64,000 nucleotides of DNA from CAYJAD01 sp964370015 (GCA_964370015.1 CAYJHD010000002.1:1-64000), one strand, 5' to 3'. Positions 9,738 to 18,782 are shown, counted from the stretch's first letter. Numbers and translations: made by a program. The notes: generated by a model from the sequence alone, not told the origin.

Positions 9738-10928
9738 GTGATAAAAAACGCCCTTATTGAGTACATTCGTCCTGTGGAAATACAAAGTGAATTGGAACGA
9801 AAAGCTTTTCTTTTTCTCTTTATTTTAACCTTTGCACAGATTGTTGCCTTTCAAACATGGCAAACGCTGTATACAAACTTTATTGTGGAATCGGTGGGGC
9901 TTAACGCTGCCGAAAACGGCATGGTGCAATCCGTTCGCGAGTTGCCGGGGCTTTTGGCTGTGACGGTCATCTTTTGGTTAAGATTTGTTAAAGAAACCTC
10001 CTTGGCTTTGATTGCTGTATTCTTTTTGGGTATTGGCGTGGCCATGACGGGATTTTTCCCTACCTTTACAGGTATTTTGCTTTCCACCTTTTGTATGTCC
10101 GTGGGTTTTCATTACTTTGAAACGGTGAACCAATCTCTCACTTTGCAGTCCTTTGGAACGCGAGTTTCTCCCCTTGTATTTGGCCGCTTGCGTAGTATTT
10201 CAGCTTTGGGAAATATATTGGCGGCTGTTTTTATTTTATCGTGCGCTGCCTTTTTTTCTTATGTGCAATTTTACCTCTTGGCAGGGGGGGGAGCCGTGCT
10301 TGGTGCTGCGCTGGCATGGTACAAGAAACCAGATTTAAGCCTCTTACCTGCACAGCAAAAAAAGCTTATTTTCAAGAAAAAATATTGGCTATTTTACACA
10401 CTCACCTTTTTATCTGGCGGGCGTAGGCAGATTTTTACTATTTTCTCTTTATTTTTACTGGTGGAAAAATTCGACTATACCGTCACCATGGTGACTACGC
10501 TTTTTCTTATTAATAATACGGTAAATTGGTTTTTAAATCCTGTTGTGGGACGTCTTATTAATGCTTATGGTGAACAAAAGCTGCTTACTTTTCAATTTCT
10601 TCCTGCCATAGGTATATTTTTAGGTTATGCCTATGTAGATGTGGGTATTATTGTGGCTGTTTTGTACATACTAGATCAATTTACCTTCAATTTTAATATA
10701 GCAGAGAAAACCTTCTTTCAAAAAATGGGCGAAGCTGAAGATATTTCACCTAGTATGGCAGTCTCTTTCACCATTAATCATATTTCAGCTGTCATTGTAC
10801 CTGTGGTGGGCGGGGCTTTGTGGCTTTGGGATTATAGGTTGCCATTTATTTTAGGAGCCATTTTGGCGTGTATTTCTCTTTTTCTTGTGCAATATATCAA
10901 TATTGAAATAGCTAAAAATACAAAATAA
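9738..10928 (+). CDS. Major facilitator superfamily transporter
   Basis: A 396-residue protein with about twelve hydrophobic segments in two halves, as in MFS carriers. Substrate motifs are not recognisable. The start is GTG at 9738: an in-frame stop lies just upstream, and GTGAG precedes it at suitable spacing. It stands alone between a divergent ABC operon and a convergent methyltransferase gene with a shared perfect-palindrome terminator. A role in sugar or organic-acid export is possible but unsupported. Confidence 0.85.
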   Translation: MIKNALIEYIRPVEIQSELERKAFLFLFILTFAQIVAFQTWQTLYTNFIVESVGLNAAENGMVQSVRELPGLLAVTVIFWLRFVKETSLALIAVFFLGIGVAMTGFFPTFTGILLSTFCMSVGFHYFETVNQSLTLQSFGTRVSPLVFGRLRSISALGNILAAVFILSCAAFFSYVQFYLLAGGGAVLGAALAWYKKPDLSLLPAQQKKLIFKKKYWLFYTLTFLSGGRRQIFTIFSLFLLVEKFDYTVTMVTTLFLINNTVNWFLNPVVGRLINAYGEQKLLTFQFLPAIGIFLGYAYVDVGIIVAVLYILDQFTFNFNIAEKTFFQKMGEAEDISPSMAVSFTINHISAVIVPVVGGALWLWDYRLPFILGAILACISLFLVQYINIEIAKNTK

Positions 10929-10990
10929 ATTTTCCAAGGGAATATCTGTAAGAAAGAGTTGGGAATATTTTTATCTTGCTTACAAAATGA

Positions 10991-11020
10991 AATAAGGGAC
11001 ACCAGGTAGTGTCCCTTATT
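10991..11020. terminator. Bidirectional terminator, 12-bp perfect stem
   Basis: The arms AATAAGGGACAC and GTGTCCCTTATT (loop of 6) form a perfect stem whose A/T-rich ends supply the U-tract in both directions. It lies between the convergent MFS and FkbM genes. Confidence 0.85.
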
Positions 11021-11051
11021 TGCGCGATACTATAAAGTATTTAATTATGTA

Positions 11052-12062
11052 TTAAGTAATGCTTTCAACGGTATATCTGTAAGCGTCGCGCAGTGTATGG
11101 GCAATGCTCACATCATCGTTGTACAACTCGGATTGGAAGTCATTTTGAAATGGCTTGTCGCTAGGCATACAAAAAAGTACTGTTTCCCATAAGGTGTTAG
11201 AGCAATGTTTTAGATAGAAGGTATAGTGAGAATTATACGCCAGTACGCGTTTGTATATTTGAAAAATATCATTGGTTTTATGGTATACACATATGGCCAT
11301 TTTGGGATGTAGGTTTTGAATGGTATTTTTAGCACCTTTAAGGGCAGCCATTTCGCTACCTTCGATGTCCATTTTTAAAAAATCTAAGCGATCTAGTCCT
11401 TGCTCCTGCAAAAATGAATCGATGGATCGAGTCTCTACGCGTACACTGCCTTCAGTTCTTAAGTTCGCCCCTGGGGTGTTTTGTTCGGCAATATGTACAT
11501 GTCCATCCACATCGCTTACGCCTGCTTGCACCAAGTGCACATGAGGAATATGGCCCATATTTTCTTGTAAAGTTGTAAAGGTTTTTTGCATGGGTTCAAA
11601 AGCATAAACCTTACCGGTGTCACCTACGCATTGTTCAAAATAGCTCACGGTATTTCCAGTGTAAGCTCCTGCATCGATAACTATATCACCTTTTTGGGCT
11701 TTACATTCTTGATATTCATAGCCTTTTAAGATCCATGTTTCTAATCTGTCCAGAATGTAATCCCCTTTAACGCCGGGAAGTTTTTCCGCCAGTTGTACAA
11801 GTTTATTCCATGATTTTTCTGGATATAAAGAGAAAACACTGGTGGCAACGTTGACGGGAACGGTGAAATGTAAAATGCGCAAGGCCATAAGCCTAGCAAA
11901 AGTATCTTTTGATCTATCGTCAGCCAATGCTTCACAAGCGCGTATCATTTCCATCCAATTATGCAAGTCAGCCAAGGCGTTTAAGGAGATCATGCTCCTG
12001 GGTTGTGTATATGCTTGAGATTGTTGTAAGGTGTTTAGTAAGTGTCGTGTTATATAATGCAT
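11052..12062 (-). CDS. FkbM-family SAM-dependent methyltransferase
   Basis: A 336-residue protein. The C-terminal two thirds are an FkbM methyltransferase: SAM-binding motif VIDAGAYTGNT near residue 130, the acidic FEP motif, and the typical FLKMDIEGSEMAALKGA block. FkbM enzymes methylate hydroxyl groups of sugars or secondary metabolites. The N-terminal 110 or so residues are an extension I do not recognise. AAGGAG lies 6 bases before the ATG. The gene is divergent from a glycosyltransferase 380 bases away, which suggests modification of a surface glycan. Confidence 0.9.
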   Translation of the reverse strand: MHYITRHLLNTLQQSQAYTQPRSMISLNALADLHNWMEMIRACEALADDRSKDTFARLMALRILHFTVPVNVATSVFSLYPEKSWNKLVQLAEKLPGVKGDYILDRLETWILKGYEYQECKAQKGDIVIDAGAYTGNTVSYFEQCVGDTGKVYAFEPMQKTFTTLQENMGHIPHVHLVQAGVSDVDGHVHIAEQNTPGANLRTEGSVRVETRSIDSFLQEQGLDRLDFLKMDIEGSEMAALKGAKNTIQNLHPKMAICVYHKTNDIFQIYKRVLAYNSHYTFYLKHCSNTLWETVLFCMPSDKPFQNDFQSELYNDDVSIAHTLRDAYRYTVESIT

Positions 12063-12443
12063 TGAGTGCTCCTTTTATACCATATGCGTAGTGCAGTGTT
12101 ATATAAGATGGTAGGCAAGTATATATGGATATGGTGTGGGGAGCAAATATATTTTTCACTTTCAAAGTGTGCAAACTAGCTGAAAATGATACAAAATTAT
12201 ACCGAATGACATAGAGTAACGTAAGAGTTGTGCTCGTTGTGAGCGATGTATATATTTTTTTTGTTTGAAGTGTATTTTGTATTCTGGTTTAAAGTTAATT
12301 ATAATATATAGTTATAATTCGCAAGTTTGTTTGAATTGCTCATGAGTTTATCTTATTGTATTTGATATTAGAAGCTCTTCAAGAGTGTATATGTAATCAT
12401 AAGGAACAACTTTTCACTGTAAAAAATATTTCATGAGGCGTGT
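12063..12443. other. AT-rich divergent promoter region
   Basis: The 381 bases between the divergent methyltransferase and glycosyltransferase genes are strongly AT-rich, with many TATA-like runs and no open frame with a ribosome-binding site. They probably contain the two promoters. Confidence 0.5.
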
Positions 12444-13481
12444 ATGTCCCATATTAATTCGCGTGTATTTGATCCTGCAAGCTATGCGTTGAAGGAAGAA
12501 GACTTTATGCAACTGGATGCGCCGCGCCCTTTGGGTTTAAGCGGGCATATGCGAGTGCGCAACGAAGCTCTTACCTTACGCGCTTGTCTGGATTCTTGTT
12601 TGCCTTTTTTAGATGAGCTTATCGTTACGTATAATGATTCGGAAGATGATACGGAGGCAATATTACTTGAATACGTAACCCGTTATCCGCAAAAAATTCG
12701 TCTTTATTGGTACCCGTTAGAATGGGGCACATGTCGTGGCGTTATGCAATTACGCCCTTATGGTCACTTGGCGCATTTTTGTAATTTTGGCTATACAAAA
12801 TTACGCTATGCCTTTTATATGAAAATCGATGCTGATCAAGTGTATTTTACTCCTAAAATGCTTTTTATTCGTGATATATTATTTCATAATGCTATGCGAA
12901 TACATCGAGGTCAAAAACCTGCTCCTTTTCCTACAGAGCTTCCCCAGCCGTATGCTTTTTATGAAAAAAATATACTGCGCGCGTTGACCTTACATAAATC
13001 CTATACATTTATCTTAGGGGGAGTGGAGGCTTTTTTCAAGAATGATGAATTTTATGTGTATACCATGGAAAATCTTGATGAGCAGCCGCTTTTTAATGGT
13101 GTGTTTATGGATACATTTTTACTTAACCCCACTTCTGCGCAACGATATCATATGCAAGGTGATTTTTTTGAAGTGTTTTTGCATAAGCAAGATCAATGCG
13201 TACCCCTCGGACTGCATTGGATCCATTTTGGTAGAATGAAACGCAAAGTGTTCTGTGCGCATAGCAATATTATTCCTTTGAGAGAGGCGCACGCGTGGAA
13301 ATGGGAGCAGGTTTATGAAAAAGTGAATACGAAGCCCACTACAGATATAAAGATGCATAATATCTACAAGAATACAGGGCGTCGCTTTTGGGATAAGGAT
13401 GTTCCAACTTTTTTGACACAAGAATTTTATGAAAAATATTGTAAGGATATACTTACTCTAGCGCGGGCGTATTTTGCGTAA
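12444..13481 (+). CDS. Family 2-type glycosyltransferase
   Basis: A 345-residue soluble protein. Near residue 37 it has the start of a GT-A fold (MRVRNEALTLRACLDS), then ELIVTYNDSEDDT (nucleotide-sugar binding) and a KIDADQVYF segment serving as the DxD metal-binding motif. Such enzymes transfer a sugar to lipopolysaccharide core, capsule or glycoprotein at the cytoplasmic face. The start has GAGG 5 bases upstream. The nearby FkbM gene suggests joint decoration of a surface glycan. Acceptor and donor are unknown. Confidence 0.85.
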   Translation: MSHINSRVFDPASYALKEEDFMQLDAPRPLGLSGHMRVRNEALTLRACLDSCLPFLDELIVTYNDSEDDTEAILLEYVTRYPQKIRLYWYPLEWGTCRGVMQLRPYGHLAHFCNFGYTKLRYAFYMKIDADQVYFTPKMLFIRDILFHNAMRIHRGQKPAPFPTELPQPYAFYEKNILRALTLHKSYTFILGGVEAFFKNDEFYVYTMENLDEQPLFNGVFMDTFLLNPTSAQRYHMQGDFFEVFLHKQDQCVPLGLHWIHFGRMKRKVFCAHSNIIPLREAHAWKWEQVYEKVNTKPTTDIKMHNIYKNTGRRFWDKDVPTFLTQEFYEKYCKDILTLARAYFA

Positions 13482-13742
13482 TACGGTGATGAGGTACCTC
13501 TGTAAAAGAGCGCTATAGTAAACTATTATGTTTTTTCGGATTGGCGAAAAAAAGTTATGCGTAAAAACTGCTTTTGTGCTTGTAATAGTACTCTTTAAAA
13601 TATTTATATTGTTAATGTAGATATAAAAAAATTATCAAACATATTTTTATCCTATGAATAACGGTAGTTATGTAGATGCGTTCACTGTGTAACCAATAGC
13701 TTGAATTTGTAAATTCAATAAGATATTATTGAGCTGCTTTTA

Positions 13743-13770
13743 TTGACTTAGCTTATTTTATTGTTACACT
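13743..13770 (+). promoter_or_regulatory. Candidate sigma-70 promoter for the 47-residue gene
   Basis: TTGACT (13743-13748), 16-base spacer, then TACACT (13765-13770). It would start transcription about 35 bases before the small gene's ATG. The rest of the 13482-13810 gap is AT-rich with nothing else recognised. Confidence 0.5.
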
Positions 13771-13810
13771 GTACTTTCTTCATTGAAGAAAATAAAAGGG
13801 AGTAATTATA

Positions 13811-13954
13811 ATGCAAGATCAAAAGAAAAAAGTTCAAAAATCAGAAAAAGAGTGTGCTTTATCAGAAAGAATGTGTAAAAGATTGCATCAGTCTTATAAT
13901 ATTGAATGCCCTAAATGCAAGATTGTTGAAAAGAATACTGTTTTTCAAGGATAG
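13811..13954 (+). CDS. 47-residue Lys-rich microprotein with four cysteines
   Basis: This short frame is missed by a length cutoff but has full gene signals: GGGAG nine bases before the ATG, a promoter candidate upstream and a strong terminator 12 bases after the stop. The product is basic and polar, with Cys at positions 15, 22, 33 and 36 and His at 26; the last two cysteines form a CPKC pair. This could be a small zinc-binding fold. There is no signal peptide or membrane helix. I recognise no family. It stands alone between a glycosyltransferase and a convergent anion carrier. Confidence 0.7.
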   Translation: MQDQKKKVQKSEKECALSERMCKRLHQSYNIECPKCKIVEKNTVFQG

Positions 13955-13965
13955 ACAGAATATAA

Positions 13966-14016
13966 ATAAAACAATCCTACTTCTTTGCAGTATTGTAAAG
14001 AAGTAGGATTGTTTTA
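13966..14016. terminator. Terminator with long perfect stem
   Basis: The 18-bp arms AAACAATCCTACTTCTTT and AAAGAAGTAGGATTGTTT are exact complements around a 10-base loop, ending in T-rich (plus) and A-rich sequence. It serves the microprotein gene and, in reverse, the convergent anion carrier. Confidence 0.9.
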
Positions 14017-14036
14017 TTTGTTTATAGAAATGTTTA

Positions 14037-15434
14037 TTAACTTGCGTAAAGCAATCCGAAGAAATTCCAAATTGGATACATGACACAAGAGAAAAACACT
14101 ACAGTGAGTAATATTTTAATTATATTGAAACTGACAAATTCTCTCATGGTAATCATGCCATAGCCATACAATAATAAGTAGGGTGCCACTTGGAAGGGGA
14201 AGAGAATAAGGTCGCAAGAGGCCACCAAGGTCATAATGGCTGCCATGGGATTGAGGCCAAGGTCTACGCCCACTTGTGCAAAAGGGTAGGATAAACCGGC
14301 CATCATGGCGTATGGCGTCATAAAGAAGTTTGCTGCTGCGCCGCATGTCATCATAATGAGCAGGGAAAGTAGAACTGGGGCTCCTTCTAATAGTGGCGTA
14401 ATGGAGCTTGAGATGATATTGCCAAATCCCAACTCTCCGCCCACGGTACCAATACCAAGGCAACTTACCATGAAGAAGAATATACCAAAATTTGTCTTAC
14501 TTAAAGCCTTGGCTGTACCCACTTTTAAAATAGGTAAGAAGAGAATATAAGGTAAAGTCATAAAGCCAAAAGCAGCTGGATAACCATGCCAAGGCACGGT
14601 GAAGAGGTAAGACATGAGAATCACTACCACAGCGATGGAAATTTTTTCTTTGGAAGAAAGAGGTCCAAGCTCGGCATAGGCATTTTCAAAGTACTCTTTG
14701 CCGCCCTCTAGAACAACGTCTTTAGCTTTAAATACGCGCGAGAATCCCCACAGTAAGGAAAGAAAGAAGAAGAAAATGATGCCATTGTAAAAGAGCATTT
14801 CGTACCATACAGCCGTGAAACCGGGGATAACTTGTCGCACGCCTTCTTCCGCCAAAGCTAAGAATCCGGGGTTATACAAAAAGCTGCTGGGGGCGCCTTG
14901 GCCACCTAGCATAATGGCAAAGCATAGCAGCGCGCTTTCGCGAGAAGCTTTGAGCTTTAAAGCCACAATGATACCATAGCCAAGCACCATCATAACAATG
15001 AAAGCTTGGCAAAAGGTAATGAAGTTAATAATGGTGCCAGCAATGAAGACACCATACAGTACGCCTGTATAGCTGGCACCGCACTTTAATACGCACCAGT
15101 AAGCAATTCTTGCTAAAAGTCCGCATTCTTCTAGAGCATTTGCTAAAATCATGGCTCCTAACATCATCCAAATGGTGTTGCTGGTCCAAGCACCAAAGGC
15201 TACCTCTGAGGGGGCAATCCCGCTCAATAAGTACATGGTGGGCAATAAAATTGCCGGAATAATGGTGTCAAAAAACTCAAAAGCCACGCAAAGCATACAA
15301 AACAATGTAATGGCAAAGAATATACGCAATTCATAGGTATAAGCATCTGTAATGGGGATTAAGAAAAAAGATAAGGGTAAACCTATAGCAAGTCCTACCC
15401 GCATGATGGACGCCTTTGTAATACTTAAGGCCAT
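14037..15434 (-). CDS. SLC13/DASS-family anion transporter
   Basis: A 465-residue protein with 11-12 hydrophobic segments related to the divalent anion:sodium symporter and CitT groups, which carry di- and tricarboxylates or sulfate across the inner membrane. The two halves show the family's re-entrant pattern, with small-residue-rich loops around CQAFIVMMVLG and CGAAANFFMTPYAMM. GGAG lies six bases before the ATG. The substrate is not certain; C4-dicarboxylates or an organosulfonate are reasonable guesses. It is followed by a shared terminator and preceded by OsmC-like and LysR genes on the same strand. Confidence 0.85.
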   Translation of the reverse strand: MALSITKASIMRVGLAIGLPLSFFLIPITDAYTYELRIFFAITLFCMLCVAFEFFDTIIPAILLPTMYLLSGIAPSEVAFGAWTSNTIWMMLGAMILANALEECGLLARIAYWCVLKCGASYTGVLYGVFIAGTIINFITFCQAFIVMMVLGYGIIVALKLKASRESALLCFAIMLGGQGAPSSFLYNPGFLALAEEGVRQVIPGFTAVWYEMLFYNGIIFFFFLSLLWGFSRVFKAKDVVLEGGKEYFENAYAELGPLSSKEKISIAVVVILMSYLFTVPWHGYPAAFGFMTLPYILFLPILKVGTAKALSKTNFGIFFFMVSCLGIGTVGGELGFGNIISSSITPLLEGAPVLLSLLIMMTCGAAANFFMTPYAMMAGLSYPFAQVGVDLGLNPMAAIMTLVASCDLILFPFQVAPYLLLYGYGMITMREFVSFNIIKILLTVVFFSCVMYPIWNFFGLLYAS

Positions 15435-15533
15435 TGTTATCTCCGGTAAATCAAAATTAAAAAAAACGAAACATAGAGGGTGTTCTATCTTTCGCTACAA
15501 GTATCCAAAATGAGTATTGTGCACCTTACTGAA

Positions 15534-15941
15534 TTACCAAATGATGGAAATGGTTTGTACAACGCTTGGGTGCAAGCTATGGTGTACGGGGCAGGTTTTA
15601 ACAGCATTTTCCATGGCTTTTTTATCTTTGTCAGAAAAGCCTTTGGGAGGCATGGTAATGGTCACTTGAATTTCGGCAATACGACGTGGTTGCGTACCCA
15701 TGATTTTTACTGTTTCCATGGTGGCACCTGTCATATCTAAGTCATGATTTTGCGCATACAGGCCCATCATGGTCATGGCACAGGAGCCAAGGGATAATGC
15801 GCACAAATCTGTGGGGGAAAAGCTTTGTCCCTTGCCGCCGTTGTCTGTGGGAGCATCACTTATAAGCGTCGTGTTGCTGGCTAGATGCTGCGAGCTAATT
15901 TGTAAATTGCCCATGTATTGTGAAATTATTGTAGCTGCCAT
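15534..15941 (-). CDS. OsmC/Ohr-family protein
   Basis: A 135-residue protein with the OsmC fold signatures and both reactive cysteines: one in ALSLGSCAMTMM and one in TCPVHHSL. Family members reduce organic hydroperoxides in the cytoplasm using these two cysteines and a dithiol reductant. AGGAT precedes the ATG. It lies 8 bases after the small secreted protein gene, so the two are probably co-transcribed. Confidence 0.9.
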   Translation of the reverse strand: MAATIISQYMGNLQISSQHLASNTTLISDAPTDNGGKGQSFSPTDLCALSLGSCAMTMMGLYAQNHDLDMTGATMETVKIMGTQPRRIAEIQVTITMPPKGFSDKDKKAMENAVKTCPVHHSLHPSVVQTISIIW

Positions 15942-15949
15942 CTTTAATC

Positions 15950-16375
15950 CTAGTGATAAAATTTAGTTTTCTTTTGCTCTTCAATGACTTTGCCAGCTTT
16001 CAATACATACAAGCGTAGGCAAATTTCGCCTTCTTTGGAGTAGGTTTGAATGAAGTCATATGTTACTTCCACATTGGCATTATAATTTTTCCCAAACAAA
16101 CTTCTGGCGCGAGTTTCTGTGGCAATGATATATAAGGGGACATGACTGTCACGAAGTTTTACAGTAATGGTGCCATCGGGGGTGTGCGGCAGCTGCCAGC
16201 CAAGATAGGTGCCCTGTACGGTAACAGAGTCATACTTTTCGGTGGGGCACAATTCTTTTGCGCTTAACGCAAAAGCGTCTTTTTCCATGTGACATACTAA
16301 AAAAGTAGCCAACATGAGTAGTAGGGGGGCTTTGCGCATGGCTTGTTTTATGCCGTGGCGTAATAGGGTTTGCAT
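15950..16375 (-). CDS. Small secreted protein of unknown function
   Basis: About 141 residues with a basic N-terminus, hydrophobic stretch and likely signal-peptidase site near DAFALSA, giving a periplasmic protein of around 105 residues. I chose the ATG at 16375 because GGAGG lies 8 bases upstream and it gives a compact signal peptide. Alternative ATGs at 16390 and 16396 exist, and the first has its own AAGGAG. The mature part is beta-rich (VTVQGTYLGW, TITVKLRDSHVPLYII) with two cysteines. No family recognised. It precedes the OsmC gene. Confidence 0.75.
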   Translation of the reverse strand: MQTLLRHGIKQAMRKAPLLLMLATFLVCHMEKDAFALSAKELCPTEKYDSVTVQGTYLGWQLPHTPDGTITVKLRDSHVPLYIIATETRARSLFGKNYNANVEVTYDFIQTYSKEGEICLRLYVLKAGKVIEEQKKTKFYH

Positions 16376-16446
16376 TGTTTTTTCCTCCATATACATCTCC
16401 TTTTTTTTGTAGAACGAACTATTCTACAAGGTGTTTATAATGAATT

Positions 16447-17322
16447 TTATTGCCGTAAATAGGATTTGATTTCTGCCACGAGGGTTTTACGCAGTATGGT
16501 AAAGGCATTGTTGGGGCGCTCTATACAGTAAAAATTATGGGTAAATTGCATGTTCACCGTGGGGACAATGTGTAACAAATTGAACTTTAATTCTAACTCT
16601 ATGGAATGAGGGGACAGGCAAGCAAGGGTATCTGGATTTTGTAAAACTCGTTTTATGGCGTCGGTGTGAGTAAACTCTAAATAATTCTCAGGGTGTAAAT
16701 CGAGAGGGGCTATATTGCGTAAAAAAACTTCCCTGGTACCAGAGCCTTTTTCGTGAAGGAGCCAAAGTTTTTGCATAAGAGGTTCCATGCGTTGCGCCCT
16801 GCAGGCTAGATTTTTATCGGCGCTGACAATGACTAGCTCTTCGGTACCAAGATGTGTAGCTCTTACATTTACAGAGTTCATGTCGCCTTCCACTAATCCC
16901 ATATCCCATTGACCGCTTTCTACCTTGCGTATTATCTCAGCGGTATTTTCTGAATGGCACTCCAGCTCCACATGAGGATAATTTTTCTTCATAGTATATA
17001 AGAGTTGAGGTATCACCCAATTGGCGAGGGTGAAGGATGCGCCTATGACAAGCTTACCTATGAGGGCATCTGTGGAAAGTAGGGAAAAAATATTATTGAA
17101 TTGATAATATAGGGGTTCTAGCTTCTTTTTAAGGATACGACCATTTTCGTTAAGATGAATACTACGCCCCACACGGTCAAACAATTGAACCCCAATTTCT
17201 TCTTCGAAATCGCGTAAGGAGCTTGATATGGCTGCTTGCGAAACAAAGAGAGTATGCGCCACATAATGCATATTGGGTGTTTGGGCCAAGGCTAAAAAAA
17301 CTTCAATGTAGCGTAGTTTCAT
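16447..17322 (-). CDS. LysR-family transcriptional regulator
   Basis: A 291-residue protein with an N-terminal winged helix-turn-helix typical of LysR regulators (TLFVSQAAISSSLRDFEEEIGVQLFDR, which I give here in two parts: residues 24-43 and 44-51). It is followed by a periplasmic-binding-like effector domain from about residue 90. Such regulators usually control adjacent genes in response to a small metabolite. Candidates are the OsmC and anion-carrier genes downstream, or the membrane microprotein upstream. AGGAG lies 14 bases before the ATG, farther than usual. A terminator separates it from the microprotein. Confidence 0.9.
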   Translation of the reverse strand: MKLRYIEVFLALAQTPNMHYVAHTLFVSQAAISSSLRDFEEEIGVQLFDRVGRSIHLNENGRILKKKLEPLYYQFNNIFSLLSTDALIGKLVIGASFTLANWVIPQLLYTMKKNYPHVELECHSENTAEIIRKVESGQWDMGLVEGDMNSVNVRATHLGTEELVIVSADKNLACRAQRMEPLMQKLWLLHEKGSGTREVFLRNIAPLDLHPENYLEFTHTDAIKRVLQNPDTLACLSPHSIELELKFNLLHIVPTVNMQFTHNFYCIERPNNAFTILRKTLVAEIKSYLRQ

Positions 17323-17354
17323 AAGAGGTATGTATACTCCTAGCTAAAATAAGG

Positions 17355-17383
17355 TGAGGGCAGGTGGATTAGGCCTGCCCTCA
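17355..17383 (-). terminator. Hairpin between microprotein and LysR genes
   Basis: A perfect 10-bp stem TGAGGGCAGG / CCTGCCCTCA with a 9-base loop, followed on the minus strand by TTATTTTAG. It ends or attenuates the microprotein transcript before the LysR gene. Confidence 0.75.
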
Positions 17384-17414
17384 AGTACATGGGAATGGCC
17401 TCATTACATGCCAT

Positions 17415-17513
17415 TTAATTGTCTTTTTTTTCGAATAAAAGCAGAGCTAAAATAGAAATAAAAAGTGCTGATGTGGTAATAAGTCCACTCATAAGGAAAA
17501 AGCTAGTTTGCAT
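17415..17513 (-). CDS. 32-residue single-helix membrane microprotein
   Basis: A short frame too small for ordinary gene calling. AAAGGA lies 7 bases before the ATG and a terminator follows 32 bases after the stop. The product is one hydrophobic helix (about residues 4-27) ending in a charged tail EKKDN, the plan of small accessory subunits that stabilise membrane complexes or transporters. I do not recognise a family. Upstream lies 600 bases of AT-rich DNA; downstream is the LysR gene on the same strand. Confidence 0.6.
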   Translation of the reverse strand: MQTSFFLMSGLITTSALFISILALLLFEKKDN

Positions 17514-18009
17514 GGTTAAATCCTTTGTAAATTGAAAAATATACCTCAAAAATGCATTCTTTTAGTAAATTGTGCATGGTGCATGGCAACCGTAAAATCT
17601 GTAACTAGTAACTGTGTCGCAGTATGGCAAAGTGTCTAGCAGTGCATAGTAGGAACATGTTTTTTGACAGAAAGAGTCATGCTGACTCCTTGGTACTTTG
17701 TATACGCACTGAGAAAAAACAATGCAAATGGATAAAAGTTATTATTTTAATAATAACTTTTTGTTGATTCATATATAAAATTTTATTTCACATGATATAG
17801 ATTCATGGTTGATAAATAAAATTTATTGTTTTGATAAAATTAATTTTTGAAATACTCTGAAAAGAGATTTTTTCTAATAATATTCTTTAAAGTAATATTT
17901 AATGTATAGAATAACTTTTTGAAACAATAATAATTAATTTTTAGTACAGTCTCTAATGGTGTGATTGTGTTCTATGGCACAAAGCTGTTTTCTTCAAAAT
18001 GGAACAAAA
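17514..18009. promoter_or_regulatory. AT-rich region with a 13-bp palindrome
   Basis: About 500 bases with no coding frame that has a ribosome-binding site. It contains the inverted repeat AAAAGTTATTATT / AATAATAACTTTT (17734-17761, two-base centre) and runs of TAAT/ATTA. It is upstream of the microprotein and LysR genes, so it probably holds their promoter and perhaps regulator-binding sites. Confidence 0.45.
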
Positions 18010-18060
18010 AAGCCGAAATGAAGAAAATGCAAAAATATGCTAAATTTTTCACTTCGGCTT
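18010..18060 (-). terminator. Terminator of the dehydratase-like operon
   Basis: The arms AAGCCGAA and TTCGGCTT (18010-18017 / 18053-18060), extended by partly paired flanks, end on the minus strand in GGCTTTTTTG. It lies 56 bases past the last gene of the minus-strand operon. Confidence 0.8.
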
Positions 18061-18116
18061 ATTTAAATGACAAAAAATGCTAAAATTATGTAAAATACGT
18101 GTTCTTTTAATGTTGG

Positions 18117-18782
18117 TTACGCTTTAAAAATGGCTGCCGCAAGTAAAACGCATCCGCCAGCTGCGCGAATATATTTTATGTACATGGGGGCCTTTTGGGC
18201 AAATTCTATATTGGCAAGTCCCACCAAGGAGGCGTAGCCAAGCACGGGGACTATGGAATTAACCACGCCAAAGAGCGCCATTAAAAGTATGGCTGGTATG
18301 GGGGATAATGCGCTGGCGTAGCCTAGGGCAGAGATGAGTGGTACGCATGGTATGGTGGCGTAAAGGGCTCCTGCACCAAAGTAAAAGCCTTTGCGGATGT
18401 TGGTGTGAGGAAGGGAAGTTTGCGAACTGCATGAGGTGCATGCTGAAGCATTTTTACAAGACTTTTGGAAAAACGCGGAATAAAGAAGCCACAGGCCAAA
18501 TGCAATGGTGATGGCGCGCAGTATCCATACGGTACTTTGTGGATAGATGGCTTCCACCGAGCTTAGAATCGTTGTGCCCACTAAAGATGCTAAAAGCCCC
18601 ATGACGGACAGAGCTAACACTTTTCCCAGAGAGAAAAGGGCAATGGATTTTCTGCTGGCATGTATGCTACCACCTTCACCCAATAAACTACCTAGAATGA
18701 AAGGTGTGGTAATGGTACCACACCCAAAGCTACAGCCAAAACCCATGACAGTAACGGCTGAAAAAATCATCAAAGTGGACAT
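18117..18782 (-). CDS. DsbD/TauE-like membrane protein with Cys-rich loop
   Basis: A 221-residue integral membrane protein with about six helices in two halves. A GCSFGCGT motif in the first helix (Cys 17 and 21) and an IPCVPL motif in a later one recall the paired helix cysteines of DsbD/CcdA-type thiol electron carriers and of UreH-like proteins. A central loop (about residues 105-125) adds three cysteines in SCKNASACTSC. It is the last gene of the operon; its ATG overlaps the activase stop (TAATG). It could move electrons or thiol reducing power across the membrane, or transport a metal or sulfur species. Confidence 0.7.
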   Translation of the reverse strand: MSTLMIFSAVTVMGFGCSFGCGTITTPFILGSLLGEGGSIHASRKSIALFSLGKVLALSVMGLLASLVGTTILSSVEAIYPQSTVWILRAITIAFGLWLLYSAFFQKSCKNASACTSCSSQTSLPHTNIRKGFYFGAGALYATIPCVPLISALGYASALSPIPAILLMALFGVVNSIVPVLGYASLVGLANIEFAQKAPMYIKYIRAAGGCVLLAAAIFKA

